From Corylus avellana (taxonomy: Eukaryota > Streptophyta > Magnoliopsida > Fagales > Betulaceae): a DNA stretch of 64,000 nt. Every line of letters starts with the position of its first letter. The stretch's first letter is position 1. The notes beneath the pieces are model-generated. The model did not search any database and had not been told where the DNA came from. It saw nothing but the letters and a program-made list of their open reading frames with translations. Positions 37,526 to 49,144 of this stretch are shown piece by piece. The position numbers were made by a program, and so were the translations under genes. The stretch is from positions 30,932,095-30,996,094 of the forward strand of contig NC_081544.1 in the NCBI RefSeq assembly GCF_901000735.1, in the 5' to 3' direction.

Positions 37526-40500
37526 ATGGCAACGAAGCCCCACCGCCTCCAACAATGTAACTCTCTCTCTATCTCTCTCTCTCGCACATACCTCTGTTCC
37601 GTGCTTTGATTAACAGCGCTAAACCGATACTCTCGCTTACGCAGCAACAGTTGCAGGGACGTCTGCGTTGCAGAGCTCAGTGAAAAGGTCGAGGACAATT
37701 ACCACCGAGTCTTCCATGAAGGACGCTTTCGGCAAATACGCTGAATACCTCAACAGCCTCGTAATGCCTCTTTTATCTCATACCCCTCTTTTCCCATGTC
37801 GATTACTGTATTCTATAAAATTGCCAATTATTACAATGCTATACTTCTTTGCTAGACTGTGAATGTTGTTCATGAATAAATTAAACACCAAATTTCGTCG
37901 AAAAAAATAGTTTTACCCATTGGTTTACTTTTCAAGTTCTCTACAGAAGAGCTTGTCATGTTAAAAGTAGTAAGGAATTGGGAGCGAGAAGCCCCCTCAC
38001 TGTCGTTTTTAGGTACCACGCGCACTTGCAATGACGATTGTTGAATCCAAACAACACCAATCTACATGACTGCAACCCCATAAGCTATGCACAATACTAT
38101 AGGACATAAGCTCCATCTTGGTCTCCCGAAGACAAATAACATCTGCCTTCCCATTATTTGAGTAAATTCCATGATAACAATTTGAGCTTCATGGATAAAC
38201 CAAGATACTGCTCCCCTTCACTCTGCTACGGCTTGAATTTCCACCGGTGGAATCATAGTTTATCGAGCAGGATAATCTTTCCAACTCTCTATTACTTCTG
38301 AAGACTGTTTTGGAGTTAGAAACCCATCCCTCCTGATTATGACTTGCTATGATAGATGTAAACGGCTCCATAAATTGCCCTTCAAACCCATCACAAGATA
38401 GACCAATAAAATGGCGAATATCCTTCACCTTCTGCAAGACCCAACTAGAAGCCATAGGCTCTGAACACTCAGGTTGGGTAAACACGCTAGGGGAGAAACA
38501 ATTCAAAGGTTCACAAACAAAGGGATCCTCCCTATTACAAAGCACAAATTCTATACTTGCCCATCCATGCCTGTTTGTCTGTACAATACACATCAAGCCC
38601 ATCCAGACTACAAGACACTTTGCCACCTGTACCACTTGCTTCACCCACCCTTACCTCCAGCCAATTGTCTGCTTCCTTATTCGATTGACCCTCTTCCTTA
38701 CCTCCAGTCCATTGTACCGGAAAAAAAAAAAAAAAATAGCTAAAATAATTATCTACTAATAACAGCCTAATACCTTGGAGACTTATTGGACCAAATATAC
38801 TTCTTATATTGAGTAAGGGCCAAGCCTAGTTTTAGGCTTCCACAATGGATAATTCTTCTCCAATGAGTCCCTTTGAGCTGGACTTTTTATGGTGGGATTA
38901 GAATTATTCTGTTTTATGATAGAGATAGCCTCAATTCCTTGTTCCCTTATTTTTTTTTTCTTTTATATTTTATTTTTAGGTTTGAAAAAAAAGAAGGGAT
39001 TACTTCTTTACCCAAGCTCGTCTAAAGCATGGAAACTGTACCTGATTCTCTGTGTATTATGTCAATGTGCTTGATCTATGATGGAAGCAAGGAACCAAGA
39101 GTTAACGGTAGTTTTGAATTCATTTTTTAAAACTGCCCGACTCTGTGATGCAACCTGGATGCTAGCTTGAAACTTCCCATCTAGTTGCTTTTGAGTCTTA
39201 ATCAATGAATATATGGTTAAGCTGCAATCGTCACAGAAGTGATTTTTAAGAGTTAAAAATTAAAATGGCACGTTCCAATGTTTAGGATTGCCCAGAATTC
39301 AGTTCTTTCAGCTTTTAGCTAAAAATGGTAGTGCTTTTTATTTGTAATAGTTATTGGTCGTGCATCAATCTACTTTTCTTTCCTATCATGACTGCTCCAA
39401 ATCTGTGTGTACTGATCCAACGTGTTGTCTTACATTTGATGGTCCTCCACATTGCATGTGAAATATGTGGACAGGCAATTAATATGTGTACACAGCATGA
39501 GGATGTGAACAAAGTGAGTTGTAAAGTACAATTGCATGGTAGGTCCTTGGCGTTAAGCATTCAGCCTAATAGTGCAGTTGCTTGATTAGGTACTTTTACT
39601 TAATAACTATATGACTGGACATGGGCATGGATGTCGTGTGAAGTCGGATGCATGAATTCCATGTAGCCATTTTGTAACACTCTGGTCTCATATTGAGAAT
39701 ATGAGTAGTTACATAGAGTGAGTGGTTTATAAACACACTCATGGGTGCTAAGTTACATATTTCGTAGTTATTAGGTGAAACTTGGCTTTATAAGTGATTG
39801 TAGGGAAGCTCCAAATTGATTAGTCTTTTTGAGATGATAGAGTAAATGTGCTAGCGCTTTTACCTAAGTCATAACAAATGACACCAGAGCCACGTAGTAA
39901 TGCCATGTGGTATTGTTAGCACTGCATGACATGAACTTGACACCCCGGTCCCATATTAGGAAGATAAATAGCTCATATAAAATGGGTGGTTTATAAAGAC
40001 GCTCATGGGTACCAAGTCACATATTACTTATTAGGTGAAGTTAGACTTTATAAGTGATTTTAGGGAAGCTCCAAATTACTAGTCCTTTTAGGGTGATAGC
40101 GCAGATATGGCTATCGCTTTTCCTTGGGTCATAACACTTTCACCCCATTTGGTGGTTTTTAATGAATCATTACCTCATAAAAAAATGTGTGAAGTTGTAA
40201 CACTCTACAAGAGGATACATTCTGCAAAATACCCAAGCTTGTAGTTATGCACAATAAAAGTTATTGGCATTATGTGGTTTGCTACAAATATTCATTTATT
40301 GGCGCTGCCACCCATATTACTATTTTTTTTTTTGGTAGAATGAAAAACGTGAAAGAGTGGTGAAAGCAAGTCGTGACATCACCATTAACAGCAAAAAGGT
40401 CATATTTCAGGTGCACAGGTAATGGTTTTTTTTTTCTTCCTGATTTTGTGTGTTTGGGGAGAGATTTTTTTTTTTTTTTTAGTTTATATTTTTGTATATC

Positions 40501-43078
40501 ATTAAAAAGCGCAAAAGGCACAATTTAGGTATACAAGAGAAATGCCTAACTAGAAAGAGAAAAAGGGTCTAGAAAAGCAAATTAGTAAGTCTAAAGTTGC
40601 TGCATATTGGTAAAAAGTATTGAAGAAAAAGGACTTTAGATCCACCATCGTCCTTTTGCGGTCTCCAAAACTCCTATCATTTCTTTCCCTTCAAATACAC
40701 CACAAAAGGTATGGCGGTATTATCTTTCACACTACTGCACTTTGGGGACTGCCACTCAACCCTTTCTAACAAGCGAAAAGATCAACCACCTTTTTAGGCA
40801 TAACCCAAGTTAGCCCAATACGACTAAATATAACGTGGAACAACCCTCTCTTTGAAGGGACTTAACAAAGTTTGTCTTCACTTGCCCGGCTCACTCTAGA
40901 AGAGTACAATAAATTGAAAAGAAAAACAAAGACATTCACCTCCCAATCATGAGCTGCTCTGATAAAGCTTACTTTCCACTTAAAGCCACTAGAAAGCTCC
41001 AAATGATCTGTCATGAAGGCATCCTTAATGCGAGCTAAACTATACAAATCTAGGAAAGTTTCCTTAAGGGCTTGATCTTCACACACCACGAGTCATGCCA
41101 AAATCTAATATTGGAGCTGCCTCCTACCTCAAATTTAGTATGACTAGCAAACTCTGCCTAGCCCCTCTTGATATTTTTTATTAACCTCACCCTGTACAAC
41201 TCATGAACCTCATTAAAATACCACCCACCCCATGAGCTACCATATTAAATATTGTGGCAATTTTATCTCTGTTAGGGCTTCATCTTGTTTATATACACTA
41301 ACAAATTGGTGTTTCAATTTCATATTAAACAGAATTGGCAAACACAACAAAGAAGAAGTTTTGGAGAAGGCAGAAAAGGATTTGGCAGCTGTGACAGATC
41401 AGTATATGTCTCGACTAGTGAAAGAACTGCAAGGGACTGATTTTTGGAAGCTAAGACGAGCATACTCACCTGGGGTAGCCTTTTCGTTTCCTAACCTATG
41501 AAGCCCTCTTAGCCCTGAAATATACAGCTAAGTTGACTCAATTTATGCCTGGCCGGTTGCAGGTACAAGAATATGTTGAAGCTGCAACATTCTGTAAATT
41601 CTGCAAAACTGGGACTCTTTTGAATCTTGATGAGATGAATGCGACTTTGTTACCACTTAGTGATCCGTCTTTTGAGCCTTTGCAGATTAATGTCCTTGAC
41701 TATCTCTTGGGGGTAATTGCCTTAATTAACTTTATGGTATTTTAATTATATTTTGTTTTGTAAATGATAGACTATTGATGGTTCTGTGTCTGAAATCTGA
41801 ATGGGACATCAGTGGTGCTATGGGACATATGTTGACATCCAGTATGGTGTATTCTTTGTAGATGTAGTTAATCTCATGGCAATTAAAGTGGTCAAATTGA
41901 TTTATTTATTTGACCTCTGGACAACTAAACTACGTGGCTAACTGTCTAAAGATTGCACACACACTTTTATTTTTTCCTTATTATTTTTTTTTCCGGGGAA
42001 AAGAGGTGCTTAGTGTTCTTGTACAGCTTGCAGACTTGACTGGAGAGCTGATGCGGTTGGCGATTGGTCGAATACCAGAAGGTGAACTTGACTTTGCTGA
42101 GAAGATATGCAGGTTTGTACGTGATATCTACAGGATGCTGACTCTTCTAGTCCCAGATATGGATGATAGTTCTGATATGAAGACAAAGATGGATACAATG
42201 CTCCAAAGCGTAATGAAAATAGAGAATGGTATTGTGTTGACAAATTTCCTGCCCAAATTTGTAAGCATGACCTGTTATATTTCAAATAGATGAAACATGT
42301 TAAAATCCTGTAGAGTATTACTAGTTAACATGATCTAGATAATAATAAAAAGTACTAATAGACATGCAGAATCTTCATTTATATATTGATGTAGAAAAGG
42401 ATTTTTGACAAATTTGTCGTTATGGAAAGAGGCTATTGATTGGGAGTATTCTTTTGAACTTTTTAAAACTTGAGCACTATATATGACATTATTACTCATG
42501 GGAAGTGCACATCTGTTTGTGGATGCATTAACATGTGTTAAACTGATTACATAATAAGAAACATGAGCTTTGGTGGTAAAGTAGCATGCATGCATGTATG
42601 TGTTAAGGTGCTTGTCAACATCTCAGATAAGTTGGAAAAAATTAACATGTTTCTTTTTAGAGGTAGACACAACTCACGACCGGCGGGACTGAAAGATATT
42701 GGCAAGAAATCAGAAAAGTTAATTATTCTCGAGTCTTTCTTTCCCCTTGACTTTTAACTATTTATTTGTGAACTTCCAATTTTTGAGTGGAAATATTCTA
42801 AAATCTGAACAATATTTCTGAAGAGTTATTCAACCATAACATTTTTTTGGTTAATAAAAATGAGAATGTCAGCTTTGAATGTATTTTGCGTGCATGATGA
42901 ACTGTATAAGATTTCTCTGATTAGGTACATAACTCCACTTTACTGGTTTTCAAGTTTAACTTAAGTTGTTTTTGTAGCTTGCTTTAGTGCTCATGTGAGA
43001 GGATCAGAGTACATTCCACTTCTTGGATCCAGCGATCAAAGTTCCTTCTTATTGGGGGTGCCTGATATTGAGCCATGA
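37526..43078 (+). CDS. TRAX: Translin-associated factor X (TRAX/TSNAX), 273 aa, 7 exons
   Basis: TRAX pairs with translin to form the C3PO endoribonuclease, which acts on small RNA and tRNA processing intermediates in other eukaryotes. CDS exons: 37526-37556, 37645-37760, 40339-40418, 41333-41474, 41563-41712, 42027-42228, 42978-43078. All phases agree. The start MATKPHRLQQ is followed by TTESSMKDAFGKYAEYLNSL, then EKAEKDLAAV, and the C-terminus is VRGSEYIPLLG..FLLGVPDIEP. The four acidic metal-binding residues that give TRAX its RNase activity are kept: Glu126 and Glu129 in QEYVEAATF, Asp176 and Glu180 in ADLTGELMR. Exon 2 has three CAG acceptors in a row; the first gives the best match (STVAGTS). 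Introns 2 and 3 hold antisense LINE fragments. Confidence 0.95.
37960..38745 (-). mobile_element. LINE (L1-type) fragment: ORF1 end to start of endonuclease, copy 1
   Basis: On the minus strand an open stretch of about 150 codons (38189-38644) is followed by a segment encoding DVICLRETKMELMSYSIV. This matches the ICLQETK motif near the start of L1 endonuclease domains. Stops and a frame change show it is dead. It lies antisense in TRAX intron 2. Confidence 0.7.
39650..40140. repeat. Tandem direct repeat of about 265 bp, two diverged units
   Basis: Unit 1 starts near 39673 (TGTAACACTCTGGTCTCATATTG) and unit 2 near 39938 (GACACCCCGGTCCCATATTAGG). Both continue with GGTTTATAAA.AC.CTCATGGGT, a GGTGAA.TT..CTTTATAAGTGATT block, GGGAAGCTCCAAATT, and a TAGCGCTTTT/TATCGCTTTT end before GTCATAACA. 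The same pair is present in the second copy at about 62185-62650. It may derive from LTR-type DNA. Confidence 0.7.
40490..41230 (-). mobile_element. LINE reverse-transcriptase C-terminal fragment in TRAX intron 3, copy 1
   Basis: The minus strand encodes VCEDQALKETFLDLYSLARI and following residues typical of the region between reverse transcriptase and the zinc-binding domain of plant L1 elements. Compared with the second copy at 62995-64000, a segment holding the zf-RVT domain is deleted at about 40820. Confidence 0.75.
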
Positions 43079-43199
43079 AGTAATTTCTGCTTCTAGTCTT
43101 TTCTGTGTCATTTTTTTGGTACAGGATATTTTCACCCAATTGTTTCTTTCTACTCTAGTTTTTCATGTCTAAGGAGGGAAATTTTCTTGCTTTTCAATT

Positions 43200-43485
43200 T
43201 AGAAACTGTTTGGAATGCTTCGTGGAACCCAAGACCACAAGTGCATCTTCCTGCTGAAAGGTTTGAAGGTTCATTCTTCATCTTCTTCTGGCTTATTTTG
43301 GAAATTTTGTTGTGAGAAGCTGCTCGTGGTTACTCAACAGGCAGAGATTGTGAAACTCTTTGGGGGAAAGACTTCATTTATGGATTCTTTTGGTGAGGGC
43401 TAGATTTAGTGAGTTTATAAGACTTCGGGGCGCCTTACGCTTTTAATAAAGTCAGTTACTTACTTATCAAAAAAAAAAAAAAAAA
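43200..43485 (+). mobile_element. LINE 3' end with poly(A) tail
   Basis: A non-coding stretch ends in AATAAAGTCAGTTACTTACTTATC followed by 17 A's. TTACTTATC-poly(A) is the same terminus seen inverted at 32676 and 61950. The left border is uncertain. Confidence 0.6.
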
Positions 43486-43880
43486 ATAAGGCTATTGCCT
43501 CCCAAAGGGGTCTTGACATGAGGCCCGAAATAGAATGCTAATATCCCCCCTCTCAGGTAAATCGGGAGCATATTCATAGTGTGTTACTATACCATAACAT
43601 TGGCGAAGTGCTTATGCACTTTGGATAAATAGTTCCTAGTCCCATGTGGCTTTCTCTTATTTGATTGATTATTCCCTTACTTTATAGGAAAAAAATGTAG
43701 AATCAGCCGTTTTGGTTACACTAATTTGCAATAAGCTCACTGTAGTATAAAAATATTTTGAGAGCTTCCTATGGTATGTGAAAATAACAAATAAGTTTCT
43801 ACTATGATGTTTTATTCGAAATCTTGACATATTCCATTGGTTTGCCGAGGCAAATCTAATTATATAACAACACATGTTGT

Positions 43881-43981
43881 TCCCAAAGGGTAGCTCAATC
43901 AGCTGTAGACCACGCCTAATGAAGCGGAGGTCACTAGTTCGAATTCCTCTCTTTTCCTTATATGGACTTGAAAAAAAAAAC
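43881..43981 (+). repeat. tRNA-derived SINE copy 3 (best-preserved)
   Basis: The copy has the clearest tRNA-like promoter: GGGTAGCTCAATCAGCTGTAG (A-box region), CACGCCTAATGAAGCGGAGG, and GGTCACTAGTTCGAATTCC (B-box). It ends with ATATGGACTTG and an A-rich tail with CA repeats. Confidence 0.8.
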
Positions 43982-44904
43982 ACACACACACACAAAGCAC
44001 ATGTTTCAATTTAATTACTGACTTAATTAAAACGCAGGAATTATCATGTCATTTATCTAAACCACGTATCTATAACACGTCATCCCCTTTGCCATGTCAG
44101 CAAAGTAAACTATAGGGGGAAAAACCTAGTTAAATATTTCAAATCTTTCGCCATGTGATCACAGTTCTTCACCTAATATTTTAGATGTTTCTGTTTTCTT
44201 GTGATGGGTGCTATAATTGTGATGATATAGGGGAGATCAAAACCCATTGGCCATTGCCCATGCTTGATGCTACATTAGGACCAGTGGGGGCCCGGCCCCT
44301 TCAGACCTTTTAAAAAACATTTATTTGTAAGGATAATTTTGAATGTGCAAGATATAATGGCCTCAGTCTTGTCATTGTTTTGTTTTTTTAAAAAAAGATT
44401 AAGCGAACCTCTTTTGATATTTAGAGAATTAGCTTATTTTTAATCTCTAAAGCCTTTTATTAAATTATTGGTGAACCATCTTCTTTTCTTAGAGGAATAT
44501 ATATGGCAGAAATAATATATTGTTTTGCTGCATCAAGCACTATTTGTTAGTTAGAGAACACTTAAGATTTATATAAAGTAAGGCTAGATATTATATTTTT
44601 ATTCTACAATAATAACATGACAGCTTCAACCAATCCTTAATATATATATATATAAAAAAAAAAGAGGATTGATGCAATGGTTTGTTAGGATTGCTACATT
44701 ATCATTGTGGAATGTAATCTATCCTTCTATCAAATTGCTTAACATTAGTATATAAATTGATAATGTGACAAAACACCACGTATGATGCATCAATTTGCAT
44801 GTGTTGGGGAGAGAAACACCAAGGGAGTCAAATAAGAGTAAATTAATATACATATTAAGACACTACATCTAGTCCAAAAACTTAAGCTAATGAGCTTGAA
44901 GACT

Positions 44905-45135
44905 TGTTTGGGATTGCGTTTGAAAGGCCTAAAAGTGTTTTTAACACTCAAAAAGCCAATTTGAAGAAAAAAATATTTGTTTGGTAAAAAAATTAAAAGC
45001 GCTTTTAAGAGTCCAAAAAACTAAAAAATGGTAAAAAAAAAAAACACTTTTAGTAGAAGTTTAAAAATGAAGCTTTTGCCAAAAAGCTTTTTTTTTTTAC
45101 TTAAAAGCTCTATTTTTTAAACACAATCTCAAACA
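44905..45135. mobile_element. MITE with GTTTGGGATTGCGTTT ends
   Basis: The left end GTTTGGGATTGCGTTT and the right end AAACACAATCTCAAAC are inverted repeats with two mismatches. The interior, about 230 bp, is AAAAGC-rich and non-coding. Confidence 0.7.
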
Positions 45136-45162
45136 TGATCTGAGTCCACTTAGGTATATTAA

Positions 45163-45200
<38 letters not shown>

Positions 45201-46133
45201 GTGAGACACAAACCTAACAAGTATATGCATAACAGGACACAATCTAAATAATCTAAATAACTTGGACAAAGGCTAACATTATTCAAAACCTATCATTCAT
45301 TCTAGAAATCCAAACCTACCCTATATATGATAATATATCTCACCATCTAAATATTTATTAAAATAATGTTTTTAATAATTTTAGGGGTGGCTCAGCACTA
45401 CTCACGTGTAAAGCATTTTTATCAGCAATGGCAAAACAGCAATAAGGGTTACCTTCTTTATCACGACTTTTCTAAAGTTGCCCAATTATTTATTTAAAAA
45501 AAAAAAATTGAAATATAAGAAATCGGGTTACAGGATCGAACAATAAGGAGGTGGGTACCCCAACAACACAGCCCAAATGGTAGAGATAGTACAAACATAC
45601 AGAAAAACAGTAGGCAATAGTTTCATTTATGATTCTAAAAAACTATAAACAAGTCGGACATTTTTAAGGGCCGCACAAGACAGTAGCAAACGGCAAAAGG
45701 ACTCAATAAAGAGCCTCAACCGTTGAAGGCAACAACCATAGTGAAATGATTGTTGCAGAAAACATACTGTCAAAAATCATAATGAAGTCGTTGATAAAGA
45801 ATAAACACTGGCTACAAAAGTTGCAGGAAACATACTGATGCTAAAATTGCCCAATTGCGTTTAGAAAATATAGATGATAATGGGAAATCAAATTAATATT
45901 CTACTAGCTAGCTAGGCGCCTATCTTTCTGTCAATAATATGGAAAACATGATGAGAGAGAGGTGGGTTTTTTTTGTTTGTAGAGAGGGTAACACTGAAAA
46001 TGCATTTGCAATCATATAATATGGTTATTGGGGCCAGTAGTCAGTAGTGAATCAACACTTAATTTATAAAAAAGCCTCAATCATGCATTATTTTGAAATT
46101 ACCCCATAAAGAGGCTAATAATTAGGATGTTCC

Positions 46134-46147
46134 TATATATATATATA
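46134..46147 (+). promoter_or_regulatory. TATA-rich element upstream of the first intact sulfotransferase gene
   Basis: A TATATATATATATA tract ends one base before the first in-frame ATG at 46149. If it is the TATA box, transcription would start downstream of that ATG and the Met codon at 46230 (or 46251) would be used. Confidence 0.4.
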
Positions 46148-46148
46148 C

Positions 46149-47204
46149 ATGGAAAGATTTGTAATATCAACCCCAAACCCAAGTTGGGAATCCAAATACT
46201 ACTACTATATACCCTTAATTCCCACTAACATGTATTTGCAAGACCGCAAAATGACCCAAGAATGCAGGGACCTCATATCCTCCCTGCCTAGACAAGGAGA
46301 CGGCTGGATGGAAGGTGAAACAACATTCTATCAGTATCAAGGGGTTTGGCTTGCAAATTTGTTCATCCAAGGAGTTGTAGCATTCCAAAAACACTTCCAA
46401 GCTCATGACACCGATATCCTCATTGCAACAATTCCTAAAGTCGGCACCACTTGGTTGAAGGCCATCTCCTTCGCCTTAGTGAACCGGGTTCACTATCCGG
46501 ACCTTCAACAACACCCTTTGCTCACAAACAACCCTCATGTTCTTGTGCCCTTCTTGGATATGGATCTATACAACCAAAAAGAGGTTCCAGATCTTACCTT
46601 CTTTACTTCTCCAAGGCTTTTCTCAACCCATTCACCTTACTCGCTGCTACCATTATCTGCAAAGAATTCCACTTGCAAGCTGATTGTGTCTTTGAGTAGG
46701 AACCCTAAGGACACTTTTGTCTCACTTTGGCATTTCGCTAACAGGTTGAGACCAACAAGTTCAGGCACCCTCTCACTTGAAGACGCCTTTGATATGTTTT
46801 GTAGGGGAGTAAGTCCATTTGGGCCATACTGGGATCATGTTTTGGAATATTGGAAGGAAAGCTTAGAAAACCCTCAAAAGGTGCTCTTGATCTTGACGTA
46901 TGAGGAACTGAAAGAGCAGCCTACTTATAATTTGAGGAGAATGGCTGAGTTCTTGGGGAGCCCATTTTCCCCGGAAGAAGAGGCAAATGGTGTAATGAAT
47001 GATATCTCAAAGCTATGTAGTTTTGAGAATTTGAGCAACTTGGAGGTGAACAAAAATGGAAAATCGTTCAACGGCAAAGAGAATAATGTATTTTTTCGTC
47101 AAGGTCAAGTTGGTGATTGGTTGAATTGCTTGACAACTGAGATGATAGAGAAATTGGATCGTATCACTGAAGAGAAGTTTTGTGGTACTGGGTTAAGATT
47201 TTAG
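46149..47204 (+). CDS. Cytosolic sulfotransferase (SOT family), intact single exon, up to 351 aa, divergent motifs
   Basis: The product should transfer sulfate from PAPS to a hydroxyl of a small molecule (flavonoid, brassinosteroid, salicylate or similar) in the cytosol. Domain order is normal: PAPS 5'-phosphosulfate loop PKVGTTWLKA (96-105), catalytic His161 in STHSPY, RNPKDTFVSLWHF (184-196), and RQGQVGDWLN (317-326). Several positions differ from the paralog at 54195-55193: Val98 for Ala in the PAPS loop, Ser162 for Leu after the catalytic His, VSLSRNP for VYLCRNP, and LILTYEELKEQ for LFLKFEEIKEH. It may be functional with altered specificity or decaying. The first ATG abuts a TATA tract, so Met28 (46230) or Met35 (46251) is a likelier start; alignment with paralogs begins near Met35. 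Confidence 0.88.
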   Translation: MERFVISTPNPSWESKYYYYIPLIPTNMYLQDRKMTQECRDLISSLPRQGDGWMEGETTFYQYQGVWLANLFIQGVVAFQKHFQAHDTDILIATIPKVGTTWLKAISFALVNRVHYPDLQQHPLLTNNPHVLVPFLDMDLYNQKEVPDLTFFTSPRLFSTHSPYSLLPLSAKNSTCKLIVSLSRNPKDTFVSLWHFANRLRPTSSGTLSLEDAFDMFCRGVSPFGPYWDHVLEYWKESLENPQKVLLILTYEELKEQPTYNLRRMAEFLGSPFSPEEEANGVMNDISKLCSFENLSNLEVNKNGKSFNGKENNVFFRQGQVGDWLNCLTTEMIEKLDRITEEKFCGTGLRF

Positions 47205-47529
47205 GAATTCAAGTTTGATCATCATTTCTCTTATTATTGTATTGTGTATACTAGCATATGGTTAGCCTCCACATAAAATGTTTTTTTTTTTTGTGTGTGT
47301 GTGTTCTTGATTGGATTGTCAACGTGTATGTTGACATGCATCTGATCAATCTTCAATAAAATGTTCTTTGTGTTCTCTAATTTGATTGTCAATGTCTATG
47401 GTTGACATCCGATCAATCTTCAATAAAATGTTTTTTGTGTTCTCTTATGTGTTATTACTCTTTGATATATGTAATAATAATAAAATAGTGCATGTATGGA
47501 TATTTACATTGTACAACACAACTATGATT

Positions 47530-47534
<5 letters not shown>

Positions 47535-47582
<48 letters not shown>
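47535..47582. repeat. (TA)n microsatellite
   Basis: About 48 bp of TA dinucleotides lie in the 3' flank of the intact sulfotransferase gene. Confidence 0.95.
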
Positions 47583-47586
<4 letters not shown>

Positions 47587-48582
47587 CACCTTTAAGTTTC
47601 TCAAAAGTTCTAAGTTTTAGTAGATTATAAGCCACAAAAATGGTTGTGCGGAAGTAATTTTGGCAGCAATAATATTGTATCAATACCAAAAGCTAGAAAA
47701 AGAAAAAAAAAAGAAAAAAGAATATATATTGGACAAAATTGTTGCCTATAATATAAACTTGCTCGATTGCAATTACCATTGGATTGGGCATTTAACCATC
47801 TCTGAAAATTGAGAGAAACCAAAACCTTGTATGACATTCGAAATTGCAATCAGCAAGACATGTTCTGAAAGCCGTCGAAGTGAACAGAGTGGCACTGTTA
47901 CACCTCAACAATCAATCCCTCAATGTGACACTCCGGCCAACAACTCAAACCCATGACCTTAACTCTGATACCATTTATTAGATCGAGCCTTTGACCATCA
48001 TATCTTATCTAAAAATCAATATATTGATATCCAGTGAGAGAAGCCAAAACGCATTTTATGGGATTTGAAATCGTACATTACAAAGCATATTTTAAGAGCT
48101 ATCTATTTACTTGATCGGAGTGGCATTGTTACACCTCAACAAATACAAAAACAACTAGTAATTAAAAGTGCCTCAAGGGTGTCCAATAGTAGATAAATTA
48201 AGGGAAATCCAATTGGCCAGTGTAACGCCGGGGGAGAGTAGTTGGCTTCATTCTAACGTTGAAGAGCTAGATCTTTGTGGGATCAAAGACGTATGGATCT
48301 GAAGGCATGGGCGCACGTACCCCCAACCAACGACATGATAAATTATAGACGTAGTACCCCACTCCCCCGCTAGCTACTCGATTGCCAAATCAATTATTGC
48401 TACACTACTGATCGATCTAGTCTCTAGAGAAAGAGAAAGAGAAAGAGAAGAATAATTTGCTTTTGGTTTCCCTATCTTATATTCGATAAGAAAACTAGAT
48501 GCATTTATAACAGACTAACAGTGAGTAAATATTTGACCCTTTTTTTTTTTTTTTTTTTTTTTGTACGTCTCTTTTCCACTAA

Positions 48583-49144
48583 AAGCATCTCCAGCAGTGT
48601 AGCTAAAAGGAAGATATTGTCTACATTTAGCTATTTTTGTCATTTTTTTTGCTCTAACAGAATAGCTTCATATTACCTATTATACCTAAACTGCTACAGT
48701 GAATAGCTTCATATTGCTATTCATTGCAGCACACTAGATTGTTAAATATAATATTATTTTCACATTATTTTCTCTCTCTTCTCTGTCTCCCTCAACGTTT
48801 CTCTCTCTTCTCTGTTCATGAATTTATGATACAAATTCAAGTCTTTTGAATCATTAAAAACTCTCCCAAAAAATTGAGTAGCATGCATATAATTGACAAA
48901 CTAAAAATGGAAAAAATAAAAATAACACACAAGTATGCTGTGTGAATCAATTTTATTGCAATTTATAAGATGATGCAAAAGTGGTTGTGGATAAAAAAAA
49001 CGAAAGATTAAAAAATAATATTTAATAAAATAAAGAATGAAATAAATAATCTGTTAGTTAGAGTTGGTATTAAAAAATGTGTAGCTAAAATAGAGAATTG
49101 TGCTTTTTGACTAAGTAGAATACTTCTTACTGCTGGAGATGCTC
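48583..49144. mobile_element. MITE with AGCATCTCCAGCAG inverted ends
   Basis: The left end AGCATCTCCAGCAGT and the right end ACTGCTGGAGATGCT are perfect inverted repeats of about 14-15 bp. Both are followed inward by GTAGCTAAAA or TAGCTAAAATAG words. The interior is AT-rich and non-coding, about 560 bp. This is a common plant MITE type; superfamily is not assigned. Confidence 0.8.

Larger units (their letters stand above)
35434..41215 (+). repeat. Duplicated segment, copy 1 (GEK1/TRAX intergenic plus TRAX exons 1-3)
   Basis: The whole segment is collinear and nearly identical with 57684-64000. Differences are scattered single bases, a 217-bp insertion in copy 2 (61950-62166), a deletion of roughly 240 bp in copy 1 near 40820, and small homopolymer changes. 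Copy 2 may continue beyond the window. Confidence 0.95.
43079..46148. other. Intergenic between TRAX and the sulfotransferase cluster
   Basis: The interval contains the TRAX 3' UTR, a LINE 3' end (43200-43485), a SINE (43881-43981), a MITE (44905-45135), a poly-T run (45167-45196), and the promoter of the first intact sulfotransferase gene from about 45885. No gene is recognised. Confidence 0.6.

Noticed and set aside
38349..38759. Plus-strand open frames in TRAX intron 2 (and the duplicate at 60633)
   Set aside because: They are opposite to the LINE fragment, which explains the coding-like composition.
43881..43981. Possible tRNA gene (A- and B-box present)
   Set aside because: The spacing and sequence do not fold into a cloverleaf with an anticodon arm, and the same unit recurs with A-rich tails, so it is a SINE.
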